Shown piece by piece: positions 34,615 through 42,565 of a stretch of DNA of 64,000 nucleotides. How positions within the stretch are numbered: position 1 is the stretch's first letter; each line of letters opens with the position of its first letter. Made by a program: the position numbers and the translations under genes. The DNA is from OCS116 cluster bacterium AG-435-F03 (lineage in GTDB: Bacteria > Pseudomonadota > Alphaproteobacteria > MED-G09), in assembly GCA_003212795.1 (NCBI GenBank), contig QCOV01000001.1:91321-155320 (forward strand), given 5' to 3'. A model generated the notes under the pieces. That model searched no databases, was not told the DNA's origin, and was given only the letters and a program-made list of their open reading frames with translations.

Positions 34615-36045
34615 ATGAAAGAATGTCTAAAGTTTTATATTAATGGGGAGTGGGTTGATCCTGTAAATCCTCAGCATTTTGATGTTATTAATCCAGCTAC
34701 AGAAGAGTCAATTGGTAAAATCGCTCTTGGTAATGAGGAGGATTTAAATAATGCTGTTTCCGCAGCTAAAAATGCATTTGATAGTTTCTCTCAAACAAGT
34801 AAGGAAGAAAGAATAGAGCTAATTGGTAAAATTCTAGAGGTTTACCAATCACGCTATGATGAAATTGCTGAAACTATTTCTTCTGAGATGGGGGCACCTC
34901 TTTGGTTGTCGAAAGCTGCTCAGGCAGCAACTGGCGCAGGTCATTTAGGTACATTTCTTGAGATACTTAAAAACTATGAATTTGAAGAAGATAGAGGGAA
35001 CACAAGAATCAGAAAAGAGGCTGTAGGTGTTTGCGGTTTTATTACTCCTTGGAATTGGCCCATTAATCAAATTACTTGTAAGGTTGCACCAGCTCTAGCT
35101 GCTGGTTGTACAATGGTTTTAAAGCCATCTGAAATTGCGCCATTGAACGCAATACTATTCGCAGAAATTTTAGATGAAGCAGGCGTTCCAGCAGGAGTAT
35201 TTAATTTAGTTAATGGTGATGGACCAACTGTTGGTGAGGCAATGTCTTCTCATAAAGACATTGATATGATGAGCTTTACAGGTTCGACTAGAGCAGGAAT
35301 CGCTGTTGCAAAAGCATCTGCTGATACTGTTAAACGAGTTGCACAGGAATTAGGCGGTAAATCAGCTAATATTATTCTTGATGATGCAGATTTTGGTTCT
35401 GCTATTGCAGGAGGTGTCACTAGCTGCTTTATGAATTCTGGTCAGTCATGTAATGCTCCAACGAGAATGTTAGTTCCTGCCGATAGGCAAGATGAAGCTA
35501 TAGCAATTGCCAAAGAAACTGCTGAAAATACTATTGTTGGGAATCCAGCTGAAGTTGGAGCTGGAGGAATAGGACCTGTGGTGAGTGAATTACAATATGA
35601 TAAAATACAAGCCTTAATTGAAAAAGGTATTGAGGAAGGTGCCACATTAGTTGCTGGAGGACCAGGTAAACCTGAAGGTCTAAATGCGGGCTATTTCGTT
35701 AAACCTACTGTTTTTGCCGATGTTAAAAATGACATGACAATAGCTCAAGAAGAAATATTTGGTCCTGTTTTATCAATCCTTCCATATAAAGATGATGAAG
35801 AGGCCATAGCAATTGCCAATGATACTGTGTATGGACTTTCTGGTTATGTCTCAGGTAGTCAAGAAAGAGCGCAAGGTGTAGCTAAAAGAATTAGATCTGG
35901 TAATGTTCATGTAAACGGCTCTGGACCTGATTTTTCTGCGCCATTTGGAGGTTTTAAGCAATCCGGTAATGGAAGAGAATGGGGTGACTTTGGTTTCGAA
36001 GAGTTTTTAGAAATTAAAGCTATTCTGGGTTTTACTGCCGCTTAA
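34615..36045 (+). CDS. NAD(P)-dependent aldehyde dehydrogenase
   Basis: 476 residues with the family motifs: FITPWNWPINQ, KPSEIAPLNA, FTGSTRAGIAVA, the general-base glutamate in QELGGKSANIIL and the nucleophile in NSGQSCNAPTR. The C-terminus carries PFGGFKQSGNGREWG. It oxidises an aldehyde to a carboxylate in the cytoplasm. AGGAGG lies upstream of the ATG. It is divergent from the carotenoid-cleavage-type oxygenase and followed by a terminator, so it is transcribed alone. Confidence 0.93.
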   Translation: MKECLKFYINGEWVDPVNPQHFDVINPATEESIGKIALGNEEDLNNAVSAAKNAFDSFSQTSKEERIELIGKILEVYQSRYDEIAETISSEMGAPLWLSKAAQAATGAGHLGTFLEILKNYEFEEDRGNTRIRKEAVGVCGFITPWNWPINQITCKVAPALAAGCTMVLKPSEIAPLNAILFAEILDEAGVPAGVFNLVNGDGPTVGEAMSSHKDIDMMSFTGSTRAGIAVAKASADTVKRVAQELGGKSANIILDDADFGSAIAGGVTSCFMNSGQSCNAPTRMLVPADRQDEAIAIAKETAENTIVGNPAEVGAGGIGPVVSELQYDKIQALIEKGIEEGATLVAGGPGKPEGLNAGYFVKPTVFADVKNDMTIAQEEIFGPVLSILPYKDDEEAIAIANDTVYGLSGYVSGSQERAQGVAKRIRSGNVHVNGSGPDFSAPFGGFKQSGNGREWGDFGFEEFLEIKAILGFTAA

Positions 36046-36068
36046 GCTAAAAATTCAGTAATTAATTT

Positions 36069-36102
36069 AAGGCTATGCACTTATATGGTGTGTAGCCTTT
36101 TT
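36069..36102. terminator. Hairpin terminator between aldehyde dehydrogenase and PCuAC gene
   Basis: A 12-bp stem with two G-T pairs, AAGGCTATGCAC (36069-36080) with GTGTGTAGCCTT (36088-36099), then T-run. It serves the plus-strand gene; the A-rich upstream side may also terminate the convergent minus operon. Confidence 0.75.
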
Positions 36103-36562
36103 ATTTATGTGTGTGCATTTTTGGAGGTCTTAACTTTGCAACAGGCATTATTTCTAAGGAATCATTTTTTTCAAAATTAAGAACAACCGAAATTTTATCA
36201 CCAAGTGACAAATTTTTATCGAGATTCATTAACATTATGTGATAATCACCCGGCTTAAGATCAACAGAACTATTACTAGGGATGGTGATGCCATCATGAA
36301 TATGAATCATTTTAGAAATATTTCCTTCTCTTATTGACCTATGTATCATAACCATACCTGCTTTATCTGAAGAGGCGGATATTAGTTTGTCATCACTGTT
36401 ACCAGTATTTATAATTTTCATATAAACAGAGCCTGCTCCACTCGGAGTTACGCGCGCCCATTCGTTATCTACTGAGATTTCAGCTTTGAGACTGTTTGAA
36501 AATAGTAAAAAGCTCAAAAAAGAAAAAATTAAAAAATATTTAACTGTTTTTTGGTAAAACAT
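36101..36562 (-). CDS. Periplasmic copper chaperone PCu(A)C
   Basis: 153 residues: signal peptide ending near LKA, then the cupredoxin-like domain ISVDNEWARVTPSGAGSVYMKIINTG. The copper site pattern is present as H-x10-M (IHRSIREGNISKM) and a later HIM (DYHIMLM). The C-terminus ends in His-rich KMHTHK, possibly an extra metal site. The family delivers Cu(I) to cytochrome oxidase. The start lies inside the end of the glutathione peroxidase gene (23-nt overlap), so both are co-translated. Confidence 0.9.
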   Translation of the reverse strand: MFYQKTVKYFLIFSFLSFLLFSNSLKAEISVDNEWARVTPSGAGSVYMKIINTGNSDDKLISASSDKAGMVMIHRSIREGNISKMIHIHDGITIPSNSSVDLKPGDYHIMLMNLDKNLSLGDKISVVLNFEKNDSLEIMPVAKLRPPKMHTHK

Positions 36563-37103
36563 TTTCTATCGCCTTTTTAACTTTATTTGATTGAGGTTTA
36601 GTTAATGATAGAAAAGAATTAGCAAGCGTCCCATCTGGAGTAATTAAATATTTATGGAAATTCCATTTTGGAGTTTTGCCGTATTCGGATTTAAGCCATT
36701 TATAAAAAGGATGAGCATTTTCACCTTTAACATCCTCTTTTGTTGTCATAGGAAAATTTATTCCAAATGTAGTTTCACAAAATTCTTTAACTTCACCTTC
36801 TTGACCTGGTTCTTGTGAACCAAAATTGTTTGAAGGTACGCCAATAACCATTAAACCTTTGTCTTTATATTCTTCCCAAACACTTTGGAGGCCTTCATAT
36901 TGTGGTGTAAAACCACATTGAGAAGCGGTGTTGACAACCAATAGGGCCTTACCTTGATATTCACTAAGAGGCATAGGATTGCCTTCTATTGATTCAAAAT
37001 TAAATGAAAAAGCGTTATCTTCCATCGCTTTACCCTCCGTTGAGTTGAATAATAAGAAAAATGCAATAAAAACGAAAACTAATTTGTGTAAATAATTTTT
37101 CAC
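36540..37103 (-). CDS. Glutathione peroxidase-like protein (Cys type), exported
   Basis: 187 residues from GTG 37103, chosen since AAGGA lies 7 nt upstream; a TTG two codons earlier overlaps that spacing. A signal peptide (about 1-25) precedes FNFESIEGNPMPLSEYQGKALLVVNTASQCGFTPQYEGL. Cys of QCGFT replaces selenocysteine; Gln of GSQEPGQ and Trp of PKWNFHKYL complete the catalytic site. It reduces peroxides, more likely with thioredoxin-like donors. Coupling with PCuAC suggests protection against copper-linked oxidative stress in the periplasm. Confidence 0.88.
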   Translation of the reverse strand: MKNYLHKLVFVFIAFFLLFNSTEGKAMEDNAFSFNFESIEGNPMPLSEYQGKALLVVNTASQCGFTPQYEGLQSVWEEYKDKGLMVIGVPSNNFGSQEPGQEGEVKEFCETTFGINFPMTTKEDVKGENAHPFYKWLKSEYGKTPKWNFHKYLITPDGTLANSFLSLTKPQSNKVKKAIENVLPKNS

Positions 37104-37204
37104 TACCAAATCCTTTTTTTTTGGAACATTATATATATAGTAATAATAGTCAAAAATACAATATGATCATGGAAATTTGATTAATTTAATATTTGGAGAA
37201 ATTA

Positions 37205-38407
37205 ATGGATCTCAAACCAAGCCCAGAATACATAGAATTTAGAAAAGAAGTTAAATCATTTTTAAAAGATAATATAGATATGGCTGGAAAAGCCAGAAAT
37301 CCAGCTAGACCAAATAAAAACGAATTAGATTGGCAGGACAAGCTTATTAAAAATGGTTATGCGGCCCGAACAATTCCAAAAGATTATGGTGGTTACGGAG
37401 CAGAGCCGGATGTACTTAAATCAAGAATAATAGCAGAAGAGTTTACTAATGCTCAAATCCCCCTTGGAATGGCTAATCAAGGTATTTCAATGTTTGTACC
37501 AACATTATTAGAGCTTGGAACAGAGGATCAAAAACAGTCTTGGATAGAGAAAACAATCAAAGGTGAGGTTATTTGGTGTCAGGGTTATTCAGAACCTGGA
37601 TCAGGTTCTGATCTAGCCTCTCTTCAAACTAAAGCTGTCGATGATGGTGATGATTTTATTATAAATGGACAAAAAATTTGGACCTCTAGCGCGCAATTTT
37701 CAGATATGATGTTTTGTTTAGTTCGAACAGAACCTGATGCACCTAAACATAAAGGGATTTCATATATTTTAATAGATATGAAAACCCCTGGCATAGATGT
37801 TAGACCACTTATGACAATGACAGGGCATGCAGAATTCAATGAAGTTTTTTTTACAGATGTGAGAGTGCCAAAATCTAATATTGTAGGAAAAAGAGGTGAA
37901 GGTTGGTTTGTTGCCAATGCAACTTTAACACATGAAAGAGGTATGTTAGGTGATCCAAATCAAGCATCAACAAGATTAAAAGAAATAATTGATCTTATGG
38001 AAAGCGAGACAATAAATGGTGATAAATTAATTGATAATCCTGTACATTTAGATCGCTTAATGCGTTTACAGGCTAGGGTTATGAGTATGTCCTTTAATAG
38101 CTTAAGATCTCTCACCGCATCACATAAAGGTTTAGATGCCAAAATGGCAAAACTAATAGTGAAATTAAACGGATGTCAGCTTAATCATGATTTAGCTGGA
38201 TTTGCTATCGATCTTCTTGGCGAGTTAGGAACAATATATGGAAAAAGTAACCATGATCATGATTCAGGTAGGTGGCAGTGGCGATATATGTTTGACTTGG
38301 GTCTTATTATTGGTGGAGGCACTGCACAAATTCAAAAAAACATTATCAGCGAAATTGGGTTAGGCATGCCCAGGGAACCCAAACCTATGCAAGAAGGAAA
38401 AAAATAA
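37205..38407 (+). CDS. Acyl-CoA dehydrogenase, first of a pair
   Basis: 400 residues from ATG 37205 (GGAG upstream). Family motifs include CQGYSEPGSGSDLASLQTKAV, FIINGQKIWTSSAQ and GGGTAQIQKNIISEIGLGMPREP, the last typical of FadE-type dehydrogenases. The position of the classical catalytic glutamate (YEGT) reads GGGT, so the base lies elsewhere or on the partner. It oxidises acyl-CoA to enoyl-CoA with FAD. The stop overlaps the start of the second dehydrogenase by 1 nt, indicating a heteromeric complex such as those of steroid side-chain degradation. Confidence 0.9.
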   Translation: MDLKPSPEYIEFRKEVKSFLKDNIDMAGKARNPARPNKNELDWQDKLIKNGYAARTIPKDYGGYGAEPDVLKSRIIAEEFTNAQIPLGMANQGISMFVPTLLELGTEDQKQSWIEKTIKGEVIWCQGYSEPGSGSDLASLQTKAVDDGDDFIINGQKIWTSSAQFSDMMFCLVRTEPDAPKHKGISYILIDMKTPGIDVRPLMTMTGHAEFNEVFFTDVRVPKSNIVGKRGEGWFVANATLTHERGMLGDPNQASTRLKEIIDLMESETINGDKLIDNPVHLDRLMRLQARVMSMSFNSLRSLTASHKGLDAKMAKLIVKLNGCQLNHDLAGFAIDLLGELGTIYGKSNHDHDSGRWQWRYMFDLGLIIGGGTAQIQKNIISEIGLGMPREPKPMQEGKK

Positions 38408-39492
38408 TGGAATTTGCGCTTTCAGAAGAGCAAGAATTATTAGTTGATAGTGTTTCTAAAATGCTCGCATCAGCCTGCAGTGTTGATGAGTTAAGATCAC
38501 AAGCATCAGGTGAGATAGCATTTAGTGATAAAATTAATAATGAGTTTATAGGTATGGGTCTAAATGGATTGTTAGTGCCTGAGGATTTAGGTGGATCTGG
38601 TTTAGGTATTCTTGAAGCCTCATTAATTTCAGAACAAATTGGAAAATTTGCTGCGCCAGCAATTTGGGTTGGTAATTCTGTAATGACACCAATGTGCTTA
38701 AGTAATGGGGATAATAAAGAATTAGCAGAGAAATGGCTTCCAAAAATATCCGATGGAAGTTCTACTTCAGGTATAGCTATTAATGAGTTTATAAGTAAAC
38801 GTGAAGATAATGGATTAAGCCTTGATGACGGTAAGATTTCAGGCATAAGTATATTTGCAATTGATGCTGAAAAAAATCCTGACATTATCATCACAGCTGT
38901 TGAAGATGAGCTCTATCTTATTGAAACAGCTAATGAAAAAATAGAAATATCAAATCTTCCAACAATAGATACAACAAGAGTTATGTCTGAAATTGTTTTT
39001 CATTCTTGCACAGCGCATAAAATTAATGGCGGTAAAGAATTGATTAAGAAAATTATTGATTCTGGAAGAGTTGTTTTATCTGCAGATTTGCTTGGGGCTT
39101 CTCAAAACATGTTAGATAAGGCTATTGAGTATTCCCTCGAAAGAAAACAGTTCAATAGAATTATTGGATCTTTTCAAGCTGTAAAACACATGTGTGCAGA
39201 AATGGCTGCAGACCTTGAACCATGCAGATCACTAGTTTGGTATGCGTCTTATGCACAAAATGATATTCCAGAAGAATCTCATTTAACAGCTTGCCATGCG
39301 AAAGCTCATTTATCTGAAGTCGCACACGATATAGCAAGAACAGCAACACAAGTTCATGGCGGGATGGGATTTACAGATTTATTGGGTCTTCATTATTGGT
39401 TTAAAAGAATAGGTTTAACAAGACAGATTTTTGGTGGTCCAGAGATTGTCAGAAAAGAAGCTGCGGCTTCTCAAGGTTTTTTAAATAATTAA
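38407..39492 (+). CDS. Acyl-CoA dehydrogenase, second of a pair
   Basis: 361 residues, shorter than typical (~380-400). N-terminal FALSEEQELLVDSVSKML and LLVPEDLGGSGLGILEASLISEQIGKFAAP match the alpha domain. The C-terminal FAD-domain signature is ERKQFNRIIGSFQAVKHMCAEMA, then ATQVHGGMGFTDLLGLHYWFKR. The middle segment after 125 is weakly conserved, as in non-catalytic or half-site subunits of two-gene dehydrogenases. It begins on the last base of the first gene's stop and precedes the second DUF3604 gene by 12 nt. Confidence 0.88.
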   Translation: MEFALSEEQELLVDSVSKMLASACSVDELRSQASGEIAFSDKINNEFIGMGLNGLLVPEDLGGSGLGILEASLISEQIGKFAAPAIWVGNSVMTPMCLSNGDNKELAEKWLPKISDGSSTSGIAINEFISKREDNGLSLDDGKISGISIFAIDAEKNPDIIITAVEDELYLIETANEKIEISNLPTIDTTRVMSEIVFHSCTAHKINGGKELIKKIIDSGRVVLSADLLGASQNMLDKAIEYSLERKQFNRIIGSFQAVKHMCAEMAADLEPCRSLVWYASYAQNDIPEESHLTACHAKAHLSEVAHDIARTATQVHGGMGFTDLLGLHYWFKRIGLTRQIFGGPEIVRKEAAASQGFLNN

Positions 39493-39504
39493 TTAGGAGA
39501 AAAA

Positions 39505-41733
39505 ATGAAAAAAGTAATTTTTCTAATTATAGCTTTTATTCTGTTTTTTTTAGTTTCAATTTATATGGGATGGCTTGGAAAAGCTCGTCATGTTGAAAAT
39601 GTGCAAAGTTTACCATTGGCTCAAGAGATTATTTCTGAAAGATCTAAAATCCAAACCAATGCCGCAAAAAAATTAAACCCTTATAACAATAAGCAAATTC
39701 TATTCGGTGATTTTCATGTACATACAACATTTTCAACAGATGCATTTTGGTGGTCATTACCAATTCTTGGTGGTGAGGGAGTTCACCCTATGGCGGATGC
39801 CTGTGATTATGCTCGTTATTGTTCATCGATAGATTTTTGGGCAATTACCGATCATGCAGAAGCCTCCACCCCAAGAAAATGGCAAGAAACAAAAGATTCC
39901 ATCAGACAATGTTCTTTTAGAAATGGTAAGGAGACAAATGATGTTATTCCTTTTGTTGGGTTTGAGTGGACTCAGGTAGGACCAACGCCTGAAGAGCATT
40001 ATGGACATAAAAATGTTATTTTTAAGGATCTTGAAGAGAGTAAATTATCAAAACGACCAATTGGCGCAGGAGGAACTGCCACTAATGCGCTAAGAAATAA
40101 TACTGGTGGCTTGATGCCTCCAATTGTAGGTGTTTTAGATATTTTAAATTTTCAAGATTATTCAGATTTCAATTATTTCATCAATGAAGTGAGAGATATA
40201 CCAACTTGTCCACAAAACAAATCATCCGCCGATCTTTCTGGTGACTGTTATGAATATGCTGATACACCAGGTGATTTAGTAAGAAGACTTGAGGAACAAA
40301 ATTTAGATCCATTAATTATTCCACATGGATCTACATGGGGTTTTTACACTCCACCTTCTAGCTCTTGGGATAAGCAGTTAAAGTCAGATATGAGACCTGA
40401 AAAAATGAAAATAATTGAAGTTATGTCCGGTCATGGCAATGCAGAAGAATATAGATCTTATCAACAAATTATTGGTGATCTCAATAATCCAGTTTGTCCA
40501 AAACCAACATCTGAATTTTTACCCTCGTGTTGGAGAGCTGGTCAAATAATTGAGGACAGATGCTTGCAAGAAGGCCTAAGTAAGGATGAATGTGTCAAAA
40601 GAGCAGAAAAAACAAGAGAATTTACTGCTAATCTAGGTTTAGGCGGTCATACTTTAATTACTGGGGAAACACCAGATGATTGGTTAGACTCTGGTCAATG
40701 CAAAGACTGTTTTCTTCCTGCTTTTAATCATAATCCACTTACCTCTGTACAATATGGTCTAGCAATTACTGATTTTTCATCTGAAAAACCACTAAATTTT
40801 AAATGGGGCTTTATAGCGGCTTCTGATAATCATAGGTCAAGACCTGGCACGGGATATAAACCTGTAGATAAATTAAAAACTACAGAAATGTTAAGGATAA
40901 AAAACAAATTTTGGAAAGAAAGAACATTCCCTATAAGCAAAGAGAAACCAGCATCAGTTCTAGAGCTAACTCGAGAGGAGGTTCTTAATAGTGGACTCTC
41001 TTTCCAGTTAACAGAGTTAGAGAGACAACAAAGTTTTTGGACACAAGGCGGTTTAGCAGCTGTCCATAGTGAGTCTAGAACTCGTGATGGAATTTGGGAT
41101 GCTTTAAATAGAAAGGAAATTTATGGAACTTCTGGACCTAGGATGCTTCTATGGTTTGATGAAGTATCTTCAAGTACGTCTATGCCAATGGGCTCAGAAA
41201 TCGTTACCTCGGTTAACCCTGTTTTTGTAGTAAAAGCAGTTGGATCTTTTAAACAATTACCTGGATGCCCTGAATTTACAATTGACGGAATGTCCGGTGA
41301 CAGAATAGAAAAATTATGTGCGGGTGAGTGCTATAATCCTTCATCGGAAAGACATAAGGTAACTAGAATAGAAATTATTAAAATAACCCCTCAAATAAAT
41401 TCATCTGAAAATGTAAGTGATTTAATTATTGATCCTTGGTTATCTCTTCCATGTGAAAATAATATAAATGGATGTGAGGTTAAGTTTGAAGATAAAGACT
41501 TTATTAATGATGATAGACCTGCCGTGTATTATGCTCGCGCAATTCAAGAACCTACCGAAACAATTAATGGTGATGCCCTTAGGTGTACTTATGATGACCA
41601 AGGAAACTGTTTAGAAGTAAATCTATGTTATGGTGATTACAGAATTGATGAAAAAGATCAATGCTTAACAAAAGTTGAACATAGAGCATGGTCTTCACCA
41701 ATTTTTATTTCTAAAGCCCAGAATGAACAATAA
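39505..41733 (+). CDS. DUF3604 family protein, Cys-rich, membrane-anchored or exported
   Basis: 742 residues. The N-terminal hydrophobic stretch (4-23) is a signal anchor or uncleaved signal. Metal-site motifs parallel the first copy: GDFHVHTTFS (H71, H73), ITDHAEAS, GFEWTQVG and ASDNHRSRPG. The hallmark KEIYGTSGPRML is present. It has 20 cysteines, against four in the other DUF3604, pointing to disulfide bonds in the periplasm. AGGAG precedes the ATG. Its stop overlaps the PpiC start. The reaction is unknown; the family has hydrolase-like metal motifs. Confidence 0.85.
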   Translation: MKKVIFLIIAFILFFLVSIYMGWLGKARHVENVQSLPLAQEIISERSKIQTNAAKKLNPYNNKQILFGDFHVHTTFSTDAFWWSLPILGGEGVHPMADACDYARYCSSIDFWAITDHAEASTPRKWQETKDSIRQCSFRNGKETNDVIPFVGFEWTQVGPTPEEHYGHKNVIFKDLEESKLSKRPIGAGGTATNALRNNTGGLMPPIVGVLDILNFQDYSDFNYFINEVRDIPTCPQNKSSADLSGDCYEYADTPGDLVRRLEEQNLDPLIIPHGSTWGFYTPPSSSWDKQLKSDMRPEKMKIIEVMSGHGNAEEYRSYQQIIGDLNNPVCPKPTSEFLPSCWRAGQIIEDRCLQEGLSKDECVKRAEKTREFTANLGLGGHTLITGETPDDWLDSGQCKDCFLPAFNHNPLTSVQYGLAITDFSSEKPLNFKWGFIAASDNHRSRPGTGYKPVDKLKTTEMLRIKNKFWKERTFPISKEKPASVLELTREEVLNSGLSFQLTELERQQSFWTQGGLAAVHSESRTRDGIWDALNRKEIYGTSGPRMLLWFDEVSSSTSMPMGSEIVTSVNPVFVVKAVGSFKQLPGCPEFTIDGMSGDRIEKLCAGECYNPSSERHKVTRIEIIKITPQINSSENVSDLIIDPWLSLPCENNINGCEVKFEDKDFINDDRPAVYYARAIQEPTETINGDALRCTYDDQGNCLEVNLCYGDYRIDEKDQCLTKVEHRAWSSPIFISKAQNEQ

Positions 41734-42565
41734 ATTAATCCTTTTTTTTGGTATTTTAATTGGATTATTTTTTGTCCTTTATGGGGTAATTGTTCCTAAT
41801 CAGAAACTTGAAGAACCTAATGCAATAGTTTCTGTTAATGGACATCCAATTTATCAAACAGATTTGGACCTAGCATTACAAGCCTTATCTATGAACAAAA
41901 GGAATGAGGTTAATGAAGATGACAAAAAGAATGTTCTTGAGCGTCTTATCGATGAACAGTTACTTTTACAAAGAGGATTAGAGATAGACTTACCTCAGAC
42001 AGAGGGAATGGTAAGAAAATCAATTGTTAATTCTATGATTGATAAAATAGTTGTTGAAGGGCAATTATTTTCAGTTCCTGAAAATACTTTAATAGAATTT
42101 TATGAAAGCAATAAAGATTTTTTCTCGGGTCATTCTGAAGTTCATATTAAAAAATTATTTCTAGAATATAGATCTCAATCTGAAGATGAAAAAAAATTGG
42201 ATGCTATTAGACAGCTCCTTATAGATGGAGAAGACTTTGATTTTGTAGAAGCAGAATATGGAGATTATATTCTTCCTGAAATACCAAATATGCTCTTACC
42301 AATAAAAAAACTAAGAGATTATATAGAACAAGATCTCGTAGAAATTATTTTAAATATGACTCCAGGTCAGATTACCTCAGAAATAGAAACAGAAAATGGG
42401 TATGTCTTTTTATATATGCTCTCAACTATTCGAGGCGAAGAGAAAAGTTTTGAGTCTGTTAAAAAAGAAGTTCTCGTTGAGTACAAGAGGAGGAATGACG
42501 AGCTTTCTTTGAAAAATTATATAGAATGGCTGAGAAAGAAATCGGAAATTATATATGTACAATAA
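41723..42565 (+). CDS. PpiC-type peptidyl-prolyl isomerase, membrane-anchored
   Basis: 280 residues from ATG 41723, inside the end of the DUF3604 gene (11-nt overlap); an upstream in-frame codon would force a much longer overlap without a ribosome site. TM segment about 5-22, then VSVNGHPIYQTDLDLALQ and ERLIDEQLLLQRGLEI, the SurA/PpiC N-domain pattern, then parvulin-like EVHIKKLFLEYRS. A second copy of the arrangement at 21311-24057. Overlap on both sides (the HupE gene starts 11 nt before its stop) implies one translational unit. Confidence 0.85.
   Translation: MNNKLILFFGILIGLFFVLYGVIVPNQKLEEPNAIVSVNGHPIYQTDLDLALQALSMNKRNEVNEDDKKNVLERLIDEQLLLQRGLEIDLPQTEGMVRKSIVNSMIDKIVVEGQLFSVPENTLIEFYESNKDFFSGHSEVHIKKLFLEYRSQSEDEKKLDAIRQLLIDGEDFDFVEAEYGDYILPEIPNMLLPIKKLRDYIEQDLVEIILNMTPGQITSEIETENGYVFLYMLSTIRGEEKSFESVKKEVLVEYKRRNDELSLKNYIEWLRKKSEIIYVQ

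Noticed and set aside
38385-38894. 169-residue minus-strand reading frame opposite the second acyl-CoA dehydrogenase
   Set aside because: It is antisense to a coupled, motif-rich gene and has low-complexity Ser/Leu/Ile composition typical of a shadow frame.
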